Shown here: positions 20,913-32,832 of the stretch, piece after piece | Layout of the letters: every line of letters begins with the position of its first letter | Numbering within the stretch: the stretch's first letter is position 1 | Assembly: GCA_003194525.1 (NCBI GenBank) | Contig: NBIV01000077.1 | Coordinates: 124,001-188,000, forward strand | DNA: 64,000 bases | Direction: 5' to 3' | DNA from: Gracilariopsis chorda | Lineage: Eukaryota > Rhodophyta > Florideophyceae > Gracilariales > Gracilariaceae | Translations under genes and position numbers: made by a program | Notes under the pieces: model-generated | Databases searched by the model: none | Seen by the model: the letters and a program-made list of their open reading frames with translations, nothing else | What the model was told of the DNA's origin: nothing

Positions 20913-22037
20913 TCAAGGACCCCCGCAAACAGCTCTCACATTACCATGCCAGCAGATCTTCTGCGAGCGATAGGCGTAACACAGTCCACAACACATGTTC
21001 TTACAACGTTTGCTTTGATAACCAGCGTCTGTCATTGCACGACAAACCCATCCGGAAACCTTTGCCAGTTGGAATGAACACTTTCGACGTGCCGCAAGGC
21101 ATCGGCAGGCTGCCAGAGAGGTCGGCCAATGGATTTTTGGTTGCTGACGGCGCGGCGGCGGTCTGCGTGCGGGGGCTTTTCCGCCGAAGAGGGCTGGTGT
21201 CAACGGTGGCGGGTGCCGTCCATCTGCAAACTGACGCGGACGACGGAAGAAAGCTGGCTTGTGACACGGTTCACGAGCACAATTGCCTAGATTGTCAGTG
21301 GATGACATGCAGCCAGCATTGGAGAATTGAGCCATGTCATTAATGAACTTGGGTTTGTACGTTTGAGTGTACTCACCGCCTCGCACCTTGACAAAAGAGC
21401 ACGAGTAGTAGTCCCCAAAGTACGAGTACTTGCCGGGGTACTGCGGAGAGGTTCCACTCTTGAGGTTTCCACCTGTACCTCCATACCAGGCCCAGCCCAA
21501 AACGTAATCGCCGTCGGGCAGCACTGTGGGGATTGTAATATGCGTTACATAATACCCTTTCCCAAAGCCATGTTGTGCACCATCCGAGCCGGTCATTGTG
21601 AACCCGAAGTGATCCTTGCCAAGCTCATTAGGACGGGCGCGAACCGGGTGAGCGCCCCAGCAACTGTAGTGAAAGGCATTGCGAGCGTGAGCATTACGAT
21701 CCATGATCTGAGACGGGCGGACAAAAGTCATACGAATAAAGCCGCCAGGGGCGTGATTATTCCGTGTGTACTTGATAGTAACGCGCTGTCCGCGAGAGTA
21801 GGTAGCGGCCGGATGAGCAGGATTCCAGAAGTTTGCGTAGCGACGCTTCGCATGAATGGGTCGTAAGTCGCAGGGACCGCGACAATTGTCTATACCGTGC
21901 TGCGCCTCCCCCCCAAGTCGGCAGGTCTTCGGGGAGGTGGATTGTGGCTGCGTCATCTGCGAATGCGCGGAAACGAGCGCGGTCTGACAGACAAGGAGGA
22001 AGACGAAGGAAATCATGGCTACTGTGGCGGATGTCAT
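20913..22037 (-). CDS. secreted LPMO-like copper oxygenase with Cys-rich C-terminal domain, 374 aa
   Basis: The longest frame begins at 22232, but the ATG at 22037 is preferred because it opens directly into a signal peptide (TVAMISFVFLLVCQTALVSA, residues 5-24). Cleavage after SA would leave His25 as the mature N-terminus, the first ligand of the copper histidine brace of lytic polysaccharide monooxygenases. The second expected ligand is His95 in RNNHAPGGFIRM, and the axial aromatic lies in YFGDYYSCSF (about residues 206-215). A DNCRGPCDLRP segment and GDYVLGWAWYGG match the beta-sandwich core of AA10/AA15-type proteins. After a Pro/Arg-rich linker (about 260-305) comes a domain with ten cysteines, possibly carbohydrate-binding. 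Such enzymes cleave crystalline polysaccharides oxidatively; in an alga the target might be cell-wall cellulose or chitin-like glycans, unproven. Exact AA family unclear. Confidence 0.8.
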   Translation of the reverse strand: MTSATVAMISFVFLLVCQTALVSAHSQMTQPQSTSPKTCRLGGEAQHGIDNCRGPCDLRPIHAKRRYANFWNPAHPAATYSRGQRVTIKYTRNNHAPGGFIRMTFVRPSQIMDRNAHARNAFHYSCWGAHPVRARPNELGKDHFGFTMTGSDGAQHGFGKGYYVTHITIPTVLPDGDYVLGWAWYGGTGGNLKSGTSPQYPGKYSYFGDYYSCSFVKVRGGEYTQTYKPKFINDMAQFSNAGCMSSTDNLGNCAREPCHKPAFFRRPRQFADGRHPPPLTPALFGGKAPARRPPPRRQQPKIHWPTSLAACRCLAARRKCSFQLAKVSGWVCRAMTDAGYQSKRCKNMCCGLCYAYRSQKICWHGNVRAVCGGP

Positions 22038-23172
22038 GGCGGCTGGTGGGTGGGATGGAGAAGGAGGGACGGGGGAGGGGTAGTTGGTGCCGTTAAAGAT
22101 GGGACTTTGACGGCACTCCTCTCGCTGGCCATTGCGAAGTGTTGCAAGAAGCTCATCGGCAAGGGAGGTCGCGCGGCTTGTCGTGCGGTAGCGTTCTACG
22201 TGGAGCTCGAGCGCGGAACTGTGTGTGAACAAACAGACTTTGATGTGAGCACGCGCCGCGGCTGCGGAACACGCGTATGGCTGAGGCTATCAGGTGGCAA
22301 TTGCGCACCGCTATAAAGTTAACTCAACCGCCGGCGTTTACACGAATAAGTATATCTACGCAGAATATATTAGAAAGGGTCTAACCGTTTAGATACTATC
22401 TGACAGATGAGCTATCTAAGTTACTTTGCACATGTAGAATTGCCAGGAGAGATTTCAGCTCCCAAGGCTGCCACGAGTGAGTGCTTACAGTTTGCGCGGA
22501 CCTCGCGTGCCACACCGCCTTGAGTTGGCCATTCAGCCAAGACGATGAGCTGGAGGAGAGGCAGCGGCGCAGAGGGTAAGCACACATCAATCAAGAGAAG
22601 CTGTGTGTTCGCGAGCCGCCCGTTGTCGCCAGGCGATTACACTCGTAAGGAGAGAGAGCTCTCTCATTTGTGCGCTGCGCGCGCGATGGATAATGGTGCT
22701 CGGTGCTCCCTCCGTCATAACGCCTCTGCTGCGCGAGACACGTTCGCACGGTTGGATAACGCTTTTATTCGAGATCGCAAACGTTTCTGTCTCCCGCGAC
22801 TTGTAATTAACAGTTTATTCTTTTGCTTCCCTTCAAAGCTCCGGTCGAGGATGCGTGATGGTATGCCGTTGCCGAAGGTGAAAAGCGCTTCTGCTCCTCT
22901 GCTTTCCTGCAGTGAGCGACGAAAGAGGAAACCAGATTTAACGAGTGGGCGGCGGTTGTCGATGAACAAGCTGCAACCTCTTTTTAGATTCTTGAGGTTA
23001 TTCGATGAAACCGTTGTTTCAAACGGTGGACACGTGCAGTTTCAAGACGAAAGTAACTAGTCTGCCAGAGGCTTTCCCCACATGGACACCCATGCCCGTC
23101 CGCCAATCGAAGACCACTGTGGAGTGCAACGGTACGCATCTTTGTGTGTGAATGTGTGGCTCTAAGCCTTTA
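22038..23172. other. upstream region of LPMO-like gene; weak plus frame
   Basis: A 171-codon plus frame at 22545-23060 (basic, Arg/Ser/Leu-rich) has no recognisable motif and I do not support it as a gene. A GC-rich stretch of about 250 bp just upstream of 22037 reads as part of the longer minus frame but is more likely leader. Confidence 0.4.
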
Positions 23173-23789
23173 GAGCATCTCCACAGGGGGAGGCAAAAAA
23201 GTAAAGAAGTAATTTGGTTCCCTGTTCATCTTCACCGGGGCAAGAAAAAGAGCAAATTTTTGAACGGGTTCACATTTCCGAAGCAAATCCTCCCCATTTG
23301 CTTCGAAAATCTGAACCTGTTCAAAGGACTTGGAGCAAAAAACCATCCACGTGCAAGACGCTAACTGGATTTCAGGCTCCCGTTTGGCGCTAAAACACCG
23401 CAACACCTCCCGCAAACCAAAAAATATACCCACTCCCTGCCAACATATGTTTCTTTCAACATAAATATACGCTAACGCACAATTACAGACGTCATACAAA
23501 AGTAAAACCACTTGTAACAAAATCGAAAAAAAAAACAACCAACGACTGAGGGTCTAAGTTTTTCACCCCAAAATGATACTTCAATCTTCAGAGCGTATAA
23601 AAAACCTCCGAGGACCCGATAGTTGGCACTAGTGGCATAAAAAAGCTGTTATTCATCTGCATTGCAAAACTGTACAAAAAAATGGTCAAACCTGTAAATT
23701 GTGCTGACCGTTCAACGGAGTCTATCCGCAATCATTTGAAACTGCTCATCGCTAAATTTGCATCGTTCTCTGCATGCTAATCACACATT

Positions 23790-24296
23790 TTGCGTCTTAA
23801 TCCGTCTGGATACAACGAAGTCCACAAACAGAATATGCCAACTGCGTTTTACAACGGTATCCAAACGAACTCCCCCATCGATGATTGTGGAGAACAATTC
23901 AAGTTCTTGGAAGCATGGAAGGTGCTTTGGACACATCCTAAGTTCGCCATAGATGTGCGAAGTCTACACAGAAGTATAATATCGTCGTCAAAGACTACCA
24001 AAGCAGAGTCTAAATTGAAGGACAAAGGAGTTAACAAATGTACAGACGTCGAAGGTAATGGTACTCTGACAAAATCAGAGCTTCCTGTCGGCAGAAATGC
24101 GGCTATAGTTGAGGTCATGAAACGAAAGCACTACGAAACGAAACTGAAGATAACCAAGGGTGCTTTACTTCTTCAGAAGAAAAGAACTGAAGAGCTTAAA
24201 AGGCACAACGATATCGCTCTTTTCACAGCCTCTAGCGACACCAGCCCAGACGCAATCGAATTCTTTCGCATAACGTGCAAGAGAGTGTGGCCATAG
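23790..24296 (+). pseudogene. Harbinger 2 ORF1: NAM/Myb-like DNA-binding protein, C-terminal part
   Basis: The readable frame starts MRLNPSGYNE and continues with FKFLEAWKVLWTHPKF, the wording of the PIF/Harbinger second protein, in which a Myb/SANT-like domain is followed by a NAM-associated region. Further on, LPVGRNAAIVEVMK corresponds to the conserved RPxGxKxAK segment and the C-terminus is a charged helix ending ASSDTSPDAIEFFRITCKR. Upstream of 23790 another frame (about 23715-23780, containing ESIRNHLKLLIAKFASF) matches the preceding part of the same family, so the gene is frame-shifted and truncated. In active elements this protein guides transposase to the ends. Confidence 0.65.
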
Positions 24297-24408
24297 CTCA
24301 AAGAAAGCGAGACTAAAGGAGAACAACAGGGCAGAAAACGAACAACTGAAGAGCCCTCTTCCACATCTGGCAAGGTTATTGAAGTCGTTTATTTGGCATC
24401 GTCGTCAG

Positions 24409-24934
24409 TGTAGTAGAATACTACGTCCTTTGGTCAACTGGGGTAGTAGTCTACTAGGGGTTAGTAGCGGCAGAGAGCCAGCCACTGGGGTGACAATCCA
24501 CTGGGTCTACTAGTGACGCGGGCACCAACTGGCAGCGAGGCGCAATCGGCGGGCGCTATCTCAAGTCTCTACAGGTCGGGAGAATGGTAGCGATGGCTTG
24601 GAGGCCTTTGGAGTCCTACTGGCTGCATATGGCGGCAAGAAGACGGTGAGGGTGCTTGTCTTTACACTTCAGAGATCGGCGGCACTCGAGCCAGCCTATA
24701 TGGCTGGCGAGGCGCTCTGACCTCCAGACACTATCCTAACAAATTAAATAAAATTAGCTACATAATAAAACCTATGGCCACAGTGCCTCGGCACTGGCAC
24801 TGTCCCCCCGTATCTCCTGCATAGGCACCCAGCTTGGCCACGTGGAGTATTTCGGCCAGCAGTGTTCTGACCTCTGCCAGCCCAGCACCATGGTTACCTC
24901 ACCACTGCATCTGCCCAATGGTCATTTTCCTACA
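24409..24934 (-). repeat. solo LTR, family B (526 bp), 5-bp target duplication GTCAG
   Basis: In element orientation it starts TGTAGGAAAATGACCATTGG and ends TTCTACTACA. GTCAG flanks it at 24404-24408 and 24935-24939. It is about 95% identical by eye to 49543-50068, which has a different duplication, so both are independent insertions of one recently active LTR family. No internal region remains, as expected after recombination between two LTRs. The internal coding region of this family is not in the window. Confidence 0.92.
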
Positions 24935-25238
24935 GTCAGGCTTGAAAAAATAGGGCTACTCCAGGTGAGTCGCTAAGCTCAAATTGCAGCAAACCGTCTC
25001 GAAATGCCCAATCATCTCAGAAGGGAGTGTAGCACCGGAGCGAGCTTGCGAGCGGAAGTGCTCACGCTTCCAATTGAGAAAAAAGTCTGCTCGTTACTGA
25101 AAGAGAGGTGGGTTAAAACGTTGTTATCTACGTAAACGAGGTCTAGCTGTTACGAATCTCCATGCAAAGTCCATAAATGCTCAATAATATTTTTTTCTAA
25201 CGCTCCCTGTCTGTGGTGATCCTTCAGAAAGTGCTTCT

Positions 25239-26092
25239 TGTGGTGCAATGCCCAGTGATGGGAAAACACGCCGAAGACGTTCGGGATCTTCCTCTCACGA
25301 GGGTAGCACAGCGAAAGAGCCCTTCCAGGGATGACTCGATGAAGTCGGGTGTAAACCGAGGTCAACCTTCGCGACTAGCGCAGTAAGGAGAATCGGTAAA
25401 CCTGTAACACAGTGTAATACTCCGGTGAGGAGGGATGACTCCACACAGTGGCGCACACACGACAGATGTCGGTATGAGCCGCGAATAGCGGGAACTATCC
25501 TAAATAGGAAAGGGGAAATATAAAGGAATATGGGGGGAATGGGACAAAGGAAAGGGACGACAACGAGTCACGCGAGTGGCTCGGGGGAGGCCCGGCACTG
25601 CCGAGAAATATACCGTATACACGGGCGAAACCACAACAATGGGAACAATCCTCAAGAGGGGTATCTTGGCGAGCAAGGGGGTTGAGCACACCGTAGGCAA
25701 CGGGATATCTCTCCTAAATGGAGTCGAGTACCGCCGAAGGCGAATGAGCTCAGAGCCAAGTTCTTGGAGTAGAACACCCTCGGTGGGGAGGAGTTAATGG
25801 TGCGGCGGCTGCGAGGCCAGCGCACTAAGTAGTGTAGCTTCCCTAGTGTGATAACTAATTAAATAGATAATTAAATAAATATATAACAACCACCCGTTCA
25901 CTATCTATCCTTGCCTGCAACCCTTGCCAACGCCCGTGTTCCACGTGTACCACCGGTGTACCGGGCCAACTCCTGCTCGCAGGCAGTGCCACCTGGCATG
26001 GGGAAAAGTCATGTATGAACATGTATGAAAGCCGGTGCGACCGGGAAAATTAACAAGTCCCCAGATGTCCCTCTTACGAGGCATGCTCTTCA
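25239..26092 (-). repeat. solo LTR of the chromovirus 1 family (854 bp), target duplication CTTCT
   Basis: On the plus strand it runs from TGTGGTGCAATG to GCATGCTCTTCA; reversed it shares start, end and internal blocks with the LTR at 5422-6248. CTTCT occurs on both sides (25234-25238 and 26093-26097), so it is a complete solo LTR. It sits inside the Harbinger 2 transposase, near its C-terminal end. Confidence 0.88.
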
Positions 26093-26682
26093 CTTCTCTT
26101 GGCATAAAGCTGTAATCGACACTTCTGATGATGTTATAACCTCTGCTTCTACCCATAACGGTTGCCCATTGTGGAAATTTTCATCATCTTGACAGTTGCT
26201 TGAGTCAGCCCAGATATTCTCTTTTTGCGTGAGACGTTCTTCGATCACAATGTTGTGTAGAATAATACAGCAGTAAATGGCATCCATCATTTTCTCTACT
26301 CTCTAGAACCTTGATGGGCGACGAAGTATGTGCCATCTACCCTGAATCATGCTAAACGCTCGCTGAACATCCTTTCGCCTTCCCTTTTGCCATCGCACGA
26401 GGTTCTTCTTTTTCTTAATTATCGGCTTGTGAATCGTATGTACAAATATGAAATACCTTAGATACACTCCGTCACATAAACTGTACGGCACATCACGCTG
26501 CTTCCCATTCAAGATATAAGGAAACTTAGGAGTAGAGGTAACCTTCGTTAATTTTTTATCAGCGGTGACGTATCCAAGACGATAATGTCGTTCGCGCTAC
26601 CTGGCGTTCCGAAGTATTCGTGCCATATATAAAGCTCGCTGTCAGAATCATTGTCCTCACTTGCCACATATTCCACGCTTAT

Positions 26683-27585
26683 TGAGGTGCAATACCCGCA
26701 AGCGGGACAACACACGAAGACGTTCGGAATCTTCCCCTCTAAAGGGTAACACAGCGAACGGAGCCTCTCCAGATGAGCACGACGAAGTCGGGTTGTAAAG
26801 CCGAGGCTCACCCTCACGCCAAGCGGGGAGAGTTGAAACGGTAGGATTAGGATCACCACGAATGGGAAAACAGCCCTTCCAAGGAGTACGAGTTCACGTA
26901 AGTGGGGGAAGACGTCACGGGATACCGGCACGAGAGACACGCGTCAGCGGTGACGAGCAACCACACAAAGGGGTAGGAACCACGAGAGTGGGGTAAGGGA
27001 AATACGGGGGATGCCCGATTGGGGGCGACGGGGGTGTGGGCCAACGGGACCACGGAAAAAGGTACAAAAGAAACCCTATACAGGGGCGAGAACACGGCGG
27101 TGGTGAATTAAGTGACAAGTGCCCAAGGTGGTGATACTCCTAGTGACGCAGGGTGGATAGGTCTACCGTTAGTAACGCGGCTTTACCTCCGAGGAGTGTA
27201 GAAGACTCGCGAAAGCGGAAAAGACTTAGAGCCAAGAACCCTGGTTGGGGAAGTTTACTCAGTGTCAGGGCGAGGTCGCCGAGCCACTATATAGTGTAGT
27301 AATCTCTCTACTGTAGCGTAGATAAATAATAAATAATAAATATAAGTTACGTAAATGTCCACACCGTGGTGCGAACCTCCTCTTGACTATCCGTGTCGCA
27401 CGTGGTCCACTCACGCCTTGGGCGGCACACGGCGCATGCACAGGTGTGCACCTGGCGCACAGTGCGGATCCGCTGAGGGCCGAGACACCCGCTAATAGCG
27501 GTAGTAATCATAAACACGCGAAAGCGGCAAAAACATCAAGTCCACAGGGCATCGCTGAGTAATCTTCCTTGAGGATTGCACTTCA
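26683..27585 (-). repeat. second chromovirus 1-type LTR (about 903 bp)
   Basis: It starts TGAGGTGCAATACC and ends GAGGATTGCACTTCA, matching both ends of the LTR at 5422-6248 in reverse. Orientation equals the copy at 25239-26092, but the two are clearly diverged from each other. The flanks (CTTAT left, GGAAC right) do not match, so one side has changed since insertion. On the left it abuts readable Harbinger transposase directly. Confidence 0.75.
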
Positions 27586-28610
27586 GGAACACGACCATTA
27601 GCACTCTACGCGTTCTCACTGACCACGCTTGACGTGGTTGCCCGTCCGGTTCCGCAGCCCTCGACTGGCGTATCCTGACTTCTACCGTTCAGATCACCGA
27701 GGCCAGCTCCAGCCCAGGCTTTCTCGGAAGTCCTTCTAATGACCACTGGGGCACGTCCGACCGGTCAGCATCTTGTGCTAAAGCATTGCGCTTCCCCACA
27801 CTTCTGTTTTCCTCTCCTGCCTTTAATACTGACCACGCCATGCCACAAGGCATTCTTTCCACAGCCATTTGGAACCGCCAATGCTTCCTATCAAACCAGG
27901 ACAGCCAAGCCTCCAAATACGTTTCAGAATTTTTTTAGTCTGGAGCGGTCGGAAATCTCAAGTGGAGCTCACCAAATGCTTCCACAATACCTCTGCAAAA
28001 CTGTTTAAAACACTGGGATGCTTTACATTTCGCCATTCGCACGTACTCATCTACGATATTGGTAGCGCGTCCATATGCTAGTAAGCGAAGTGCGGCGGTC
28101 ACTTTTTGTTCTGGAGCGAAACCTACTGTCCCCTGACAAGTTGAGCGCTGTGGAAAATAAATATGTTTTTATCGCAGTGTCTCGCATGGTTCAAAGGACA
28201 CGCAACGTGAGACGCGAAATCGGCGTCTAAAACGGTTTTCAGGATACACTGAATGTGCAAAGAGGTGATCTGAATACAATTGTTTTAACCCATGGAGCCT
28301 ATGGTGGTCAATGTTTTGGGGTTTTCCTTTATTCAGATCTATTATGCAGCTTGTCCTGTTCACTTTTGGAGCTACTTAGGATATCATCCAGGACGTGATC
28401 AAGTGTGTCGTCGAGAGCCTTGTCTATGAAGAAAGACGACATGGCACGATAGGTGCTGAGATGTGGGAAGAATTTTTGTCTGCCGGTGGAGATGGCAGTC
28501 CGTCGAAACAAACATGCAGAACAGCAAAACGTAGTACCTAATTATATCTTTTGACGTATGCGACTTTTTGCATCTTTGGTTCACTTTTAGCTGCTTTGGT
28601 AGAGATGCTT

Positions 28611-31600
28611 TTAACGTGGTGTCCAGCACGGATAAAACCTAACAGACCGTTCTGGTAGTTAGAAAGGTTATTTAGTCTAGGTACTGTACTGTCTCGATCT
28701 CTACCCTGAAAACAAAGGAAACAGATAGACAGGTAGAAAATTAGCAGTAAAGGGTAATACGGTTGTCCGTATCACGCTGCGTACAGAGGCTGTTGTCAGC
28801 TCTGGTCTTCTAAATCTATTCTACTCTACGCGACCAATTATCCTACAGATTTCTAATCTACCATTTGGGTTGGATACCATATGGAACACGCTTACCGTCG
28901 TGCCAGCTCAAAAGGCCAGTCATCGGAGAAATCGTCATTGTGGCAACTTGCCACTGCCAGGCCTCCCACTTGTCGTACAAACGTTTGATAATTTGTCAAA
29001 CACGTGGAAAGCTCGAGCTTGTCCCTCGTCTGTGGGCCACGTGCCCAACTTCAACAAGCATGAACCTTGTTGAGATTGAGATTCGGCAGTGGTTCCGCTC
29101 TCCTTGATCTCAGAAAGTCTCAATACTGTCGGCTCGCCAAGTCATCCATTTCTTTTCTGTAGTCAGACGCACGCCACACTTTTCTTTGCCAAAGTTGGAC
29201 ACATGGGAGTGAAACATAACGCCGGAGGACTGTAACAAACATCACTGATGGATTCATTCGCGTTCACCTCAAATCGTGCTCATTTCCAGTCGTCTTTTGC
29301 CACCATCAACGCTTGCCATACGAGTACATAAATTGTATCTGCCATTTGATTCAAATCAAACTCTTTCGTTGAGGCCGAATGTGCATTCGAACTACAAGAG
29401 CACATATTCGTCTTTCGCATTCTAAAAAAAACGCCATACAGACAACTTTGCAAGGCGCATCAGTACCAAGGTAGCCTTCTAACCGTTACCCTTGTAAGCG
29501 CTACAATTAATCAACTGCCCAATACCATGAACAAGTAACTCTTTACCCCGCCCATTTGCAACCACACACTTGAACTTTGGTTCGGACCTTTCTTCACCTT
29601 TCTTCTTAAAGCTCAGCACTGTCCTTAACTCGTCTACTTGCGAGTCCTTGAGCAATGCCCTGCCAGACGAATATTGTCTTCAAGTCTGCCTTGTCATGAC
29701 ACCTAGCACGAAGTACTTGAAGGTAATCCATTCATAAGTGTAAATTTTCGACCAGGACGGTATGCGCTCGAACTGGCAGAATCTCTTTCCAACTGTTCTG
29801 GACAACAAACGCGAGTACCTTCAATTGACTGAGAAATGAGGCATGTTTGTTTCCAAAACGTGCTGACCGTTCGCTCTAGTGCTTCATACCGTTCCGCTTC
29901 AGTGATATTTTGGTAGTGGAGCATGTGTCCGGCATTCATGGACGGGCGCACGCGAAACTTGTATATCAAAATGTGCAGCTAACCTAGGCCGTAGCACATG
30001 TTTTTCTGTAGTGTTTACGCACAGCCTGCTTGAGGACTGTTTGTTTAAAACGATATCCCTTTGCTTCATACGCAGAAACTGAATGTTGTCTGGATGGTGA
30101 GATCTGCAAACTATGCATGAGTTTTGGCGTTGAGTTTGTTTGCAAATGCGCGACTCACCTCACTTTCAAAGCATCGGACAGATCAGGTAGACAAGTAGAT
30201 ACTCTTTGTACTTCTAGAAAGGTCTTTGCAAATATATTTGCACCCCTCCCTCAGCAAAAGCTTCAAGAGTATATCTACAGTGTATATGAGATAAGACGAA
30301 CAAACGAACCGAGGCATGGATAGATTCAGAATCTCTTTCACCCGTAAAAGAGAGGGAGATTCTGATTCACGACAACCGCAGTGTACTACTTGGTCTTGAC
30401 TACAAGTCTTGTGACGAGAGTGTGGTCACCAGGCTGGCAGTCTTAAACCTCTAAAAATAATAAAAAACAGGATGAATATGAATACTATTGTTTTTCATTC
30501 TCATTTGCTTCATTTCTATCTTGGCCAATAAGTACGACGGCAGCGACAGAAACGGCGCTGGTACCGTTTGTAGAAAATGTTATTGTTTCTAAAAGCGTTG
30601 GTGAAACGATGCGACTGAGACACACTTTGCTTCGTTGAAAAACGAGAAACATGCTTTTGAACTATTATTCCCACGTTGAACTCGGATGTAAGACGGCAAG
30701 GGGTTACGGGACAATGGTAGGCTACCACCAGATTAGGACATTTTCAAACAACATTACATAAGTCGGGTGAGTACTTTGAAAGCAACCGCCGACAATCGCG
30801 CAATCAAAACGAGTTATCGCTCTCCTCCCACAAAGATGAAACAGTTCGTAGCGAATTAGGCCAAACAGACATGATAGTAGCAGGAAAGCGTAGCTAATAG
30901 AATTTGCTTATCCTGTTCGACATTGCGATGCCTTACCTCTGATAGGCGTTCAGGCAGGCATAAGATACAATATCTGGCACAGAAATGTTTGTGTTTGGAG
31001 TGCGACTGTTGTGGCAAACGGTGTTGCGGTTTGTTAGATCGCTTAATTTTCTATGCGGTTTGAAGCACACCAGGCTGATGTTTCGCAAAAGTTTTGCTGT
31101 GGTTCCATGTGGGCAATAGAGCGGTGGATCGGTTGAGACGCATTTTTCTACAAAGCACTGACGTTTCTGATGTGACACGGTTTCATGATAGTAGTTTCTC
31201 GACATTTGTGAAAGTATGAGACGTTTTCTGGCTGAAATAGCTTGTACGCGTTCAAAGTTAGATATGGTGCGATGGACATGATGTTCGGAAATGTTGGGTT
31301 GTTTACGACTGATGGGCATTAACAGCAAAGAAGAATGGTGCCTTCTTAGGTTTTAGCGCTTTGTTCCCCGAGCTTGCATCGCTTGAAAGATACGAAGAGA
31401 GCGGACCATCGCATCAGTTTTGAGAACAAGAAAGCTACACACAACAGTTTTCAACGTTCATACTGATGGGCTGATGATGACAAATAACGTTTGTTCCATG
31501 CATACCGGAGGTATCCAAAAAGCAGTTTCGTTTGTTCATGAAGGTACGGGGATGCGCTGGGGTCCTAGCTTGCGGGCTCTATTTGTGAAAGAAGGGGAGC

Positions 31601-32832
31601 AAGACATGCTCCGCCAAGATGGCAAGAAGGATGACAAAAGGCTGATGCGGCGCAGCATGTTGAACGTGGATGCGATTTTCCGAATTCAGTGCACAAATAG
31701 ATGAGGGGTTTCCAAGGGTAGGCGCAAAGCTAGCCTAGAATTGAACGACTCGTTGCCGCCCGACGTGCTGTGGAGTCAGGCTGACTCAACTCCTGACCAA
31801 TGATTTGTTTTGAGGAACACCTGTACACGCGGTCAACCTGGGGGGCGTTCTATCTACTCGCGCTGTTCAGGCGGTTTTGGCATATAATCAGTGCTGTTGT
31901 ACCCTTAGTAAACGGTGCTTTCTAGATGCGAATTTGGGCCATGCAGACGGAGCACAAGCTCAACTCGCACGACTGTCTTGGACACTTTGCAGCTCAGTAA
32001 AGAGTCAAACAACATGAGTTTCTACCAAGTAACAAGCGATTAGTTATCACATAAAAACGTCACAGCGACACACGCAGTTGCGTTCGTTCGTGGGTCTCCA
32101 GAATTCAATACGTTTAAACCTGCAGGCTGACTTAGCGCCGTCTGCATTACAAGCATCAAGGGCACAAAGGTTACTCTCTAAACGCTTGCCAAAAAGGTGC
32201 TGTTGACAGTTACAACAGCGGACAAAGAACACCTACATGTAGTTCGGGCCGTTCCAGTGCCGGTGGCTAGCTGAGCTATCTCACGACTATCTACACAAAC
32301 TGTCCAACCGCAATCACAACCCCCACCCCTAATCACGCAGCGTGTATGAGGGGCTCTCATCGCAACCATGCAAGGCAGCGATACAAAAAAAGGCCTCGTC
32401 TACACCAGTTCAACAGTGGCGAGCAAAACTGCGCCAGCGCAGAATAGCACAAACCCTTCAAACGGTGTGAACACATGTCTACCTGCTGGCAACCACGCAC
32501 TCGTCATGAATCTGTACAAATGCTTACATGTGCACAAAGCTCCCCCATCCCTCCCTGCCCGCGTCGCAACCGTAGCAAAGCCACATCGTCAAGAAGCGTA
32601 TCGTGTCGTCCAAATTCAAGCTGTGATCCTCGTCAGCGCCATGTTCCAGTTCAAAGCGTGCTATCAAAACACATGCGTCCGTCCTTGACGGCAATCACTA
32701 TATCAACGCCACCCCCCCCTTCCTCGTCTACTGCTTCTCGTCAACATCCCTCTACGCTGATCGTGTCGGGCGGTCAAAGCAGCACGTTCACTCTCAAACT
32801 CATCTCTAAGCACTCAGCACACTCCGAAAAAC
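28611..32832. other. 4.2 kb without a supported gene
   Basis: Frames up to 131 codons exist (29703-29969 minus, 30933-31328 minus, 31420-31704 plus), none with recognisable motifs. A small hairpin with CAGAATCTC/GAGATTCTG arms lies at about 30326-30365. The last 500 bp are the upstream region of the Cys-rich secreted protein gene. Confidence 0.5.

Larger units (their letters stand above)
25150..28110 (-). pseudogene. Harbinger 2 DDE transposase, interrupted pseudogene
   Basis: Read on the minus strand from the 5' side: VTAALRLLAYGRATNIVDEY and FCRGIVEAFGELHLRFPTAPD (about 28105-27940), then WFDRKHWRFQ around the first catalytic Asp (about 27880-27850), then KNALWHGVVSIKGRRGKQ in another frame; YIWHEYFGTPGSANDIIVLD (about 26625-26566); SLCDGVYLRYF with the second Asp and RKDVQRAF with the catalytic Glu (about 26490-26350); AIYCCIILHNIVIEE (about 26285-26240); and finally a C-terminal ...IIEHLWTLHG (about 25190-25155). 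These are the family landmarks in the right order. The gene is split by two LTR insertions and roughly 200 bp of unexplained sequence (27586-27790) and has at least one stop and two frame changes, so it is dead. Confidence 0.75.
23173..28610. mobile_element. PIF/Harbinger transposon 2, decayed, holding three LTR insertions
   Basis: A NAM/Myb-like ORF1 runs on the plus strand (about 23700-24296) and a DDE transposase on the minus strand (about 28110 down to 25150), converging as in Harbinger 1 of this window. Possible ends are GAGCATCTCCAC at 23173 and, reversed, AAGCATCTCTAC ending at 28610, matching at 10 of the first 12 positions and both flanked by TTA, the 3-bp TWA target duplication typical of the superfamily. 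Inside lie a 526-bp solo LTR (24409-24934) and two chromovirus-1-type LTRs (25239-26092 and 26683-27585). The element is old: it is the target of all three. Confidence 0.65.

Noticed and set aside
22038-22232. Longer start of the LPMO-like gene at 22232
   Set aside because: The extra 65 residues would bury the signal peptide and lack homology-like features.
22545-23060. 171-codon plus frame upstream of Harbinger 2
   Set aside because: Basic low-information composition with no motif; likely chance.
25239-27585. A single short LTR element with LTRs at 25239-26092 and 26683-27585
   Set aside because: The DNA between is Harbinger transposase, not an LTR-element interior, and the first LTR has its own target duplication.
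26683-27585. CRISPR-like array from the regularly spaced small hairpins
   Set aside because: The words differ from each other, spacing is irregular and the sequence is an LTR of a eukaryotic element.
28865-29107. Short plus frames around 29 kb as a gene
   Set aside because: Two overlapping frames of similar length, no motif, no consistent start.
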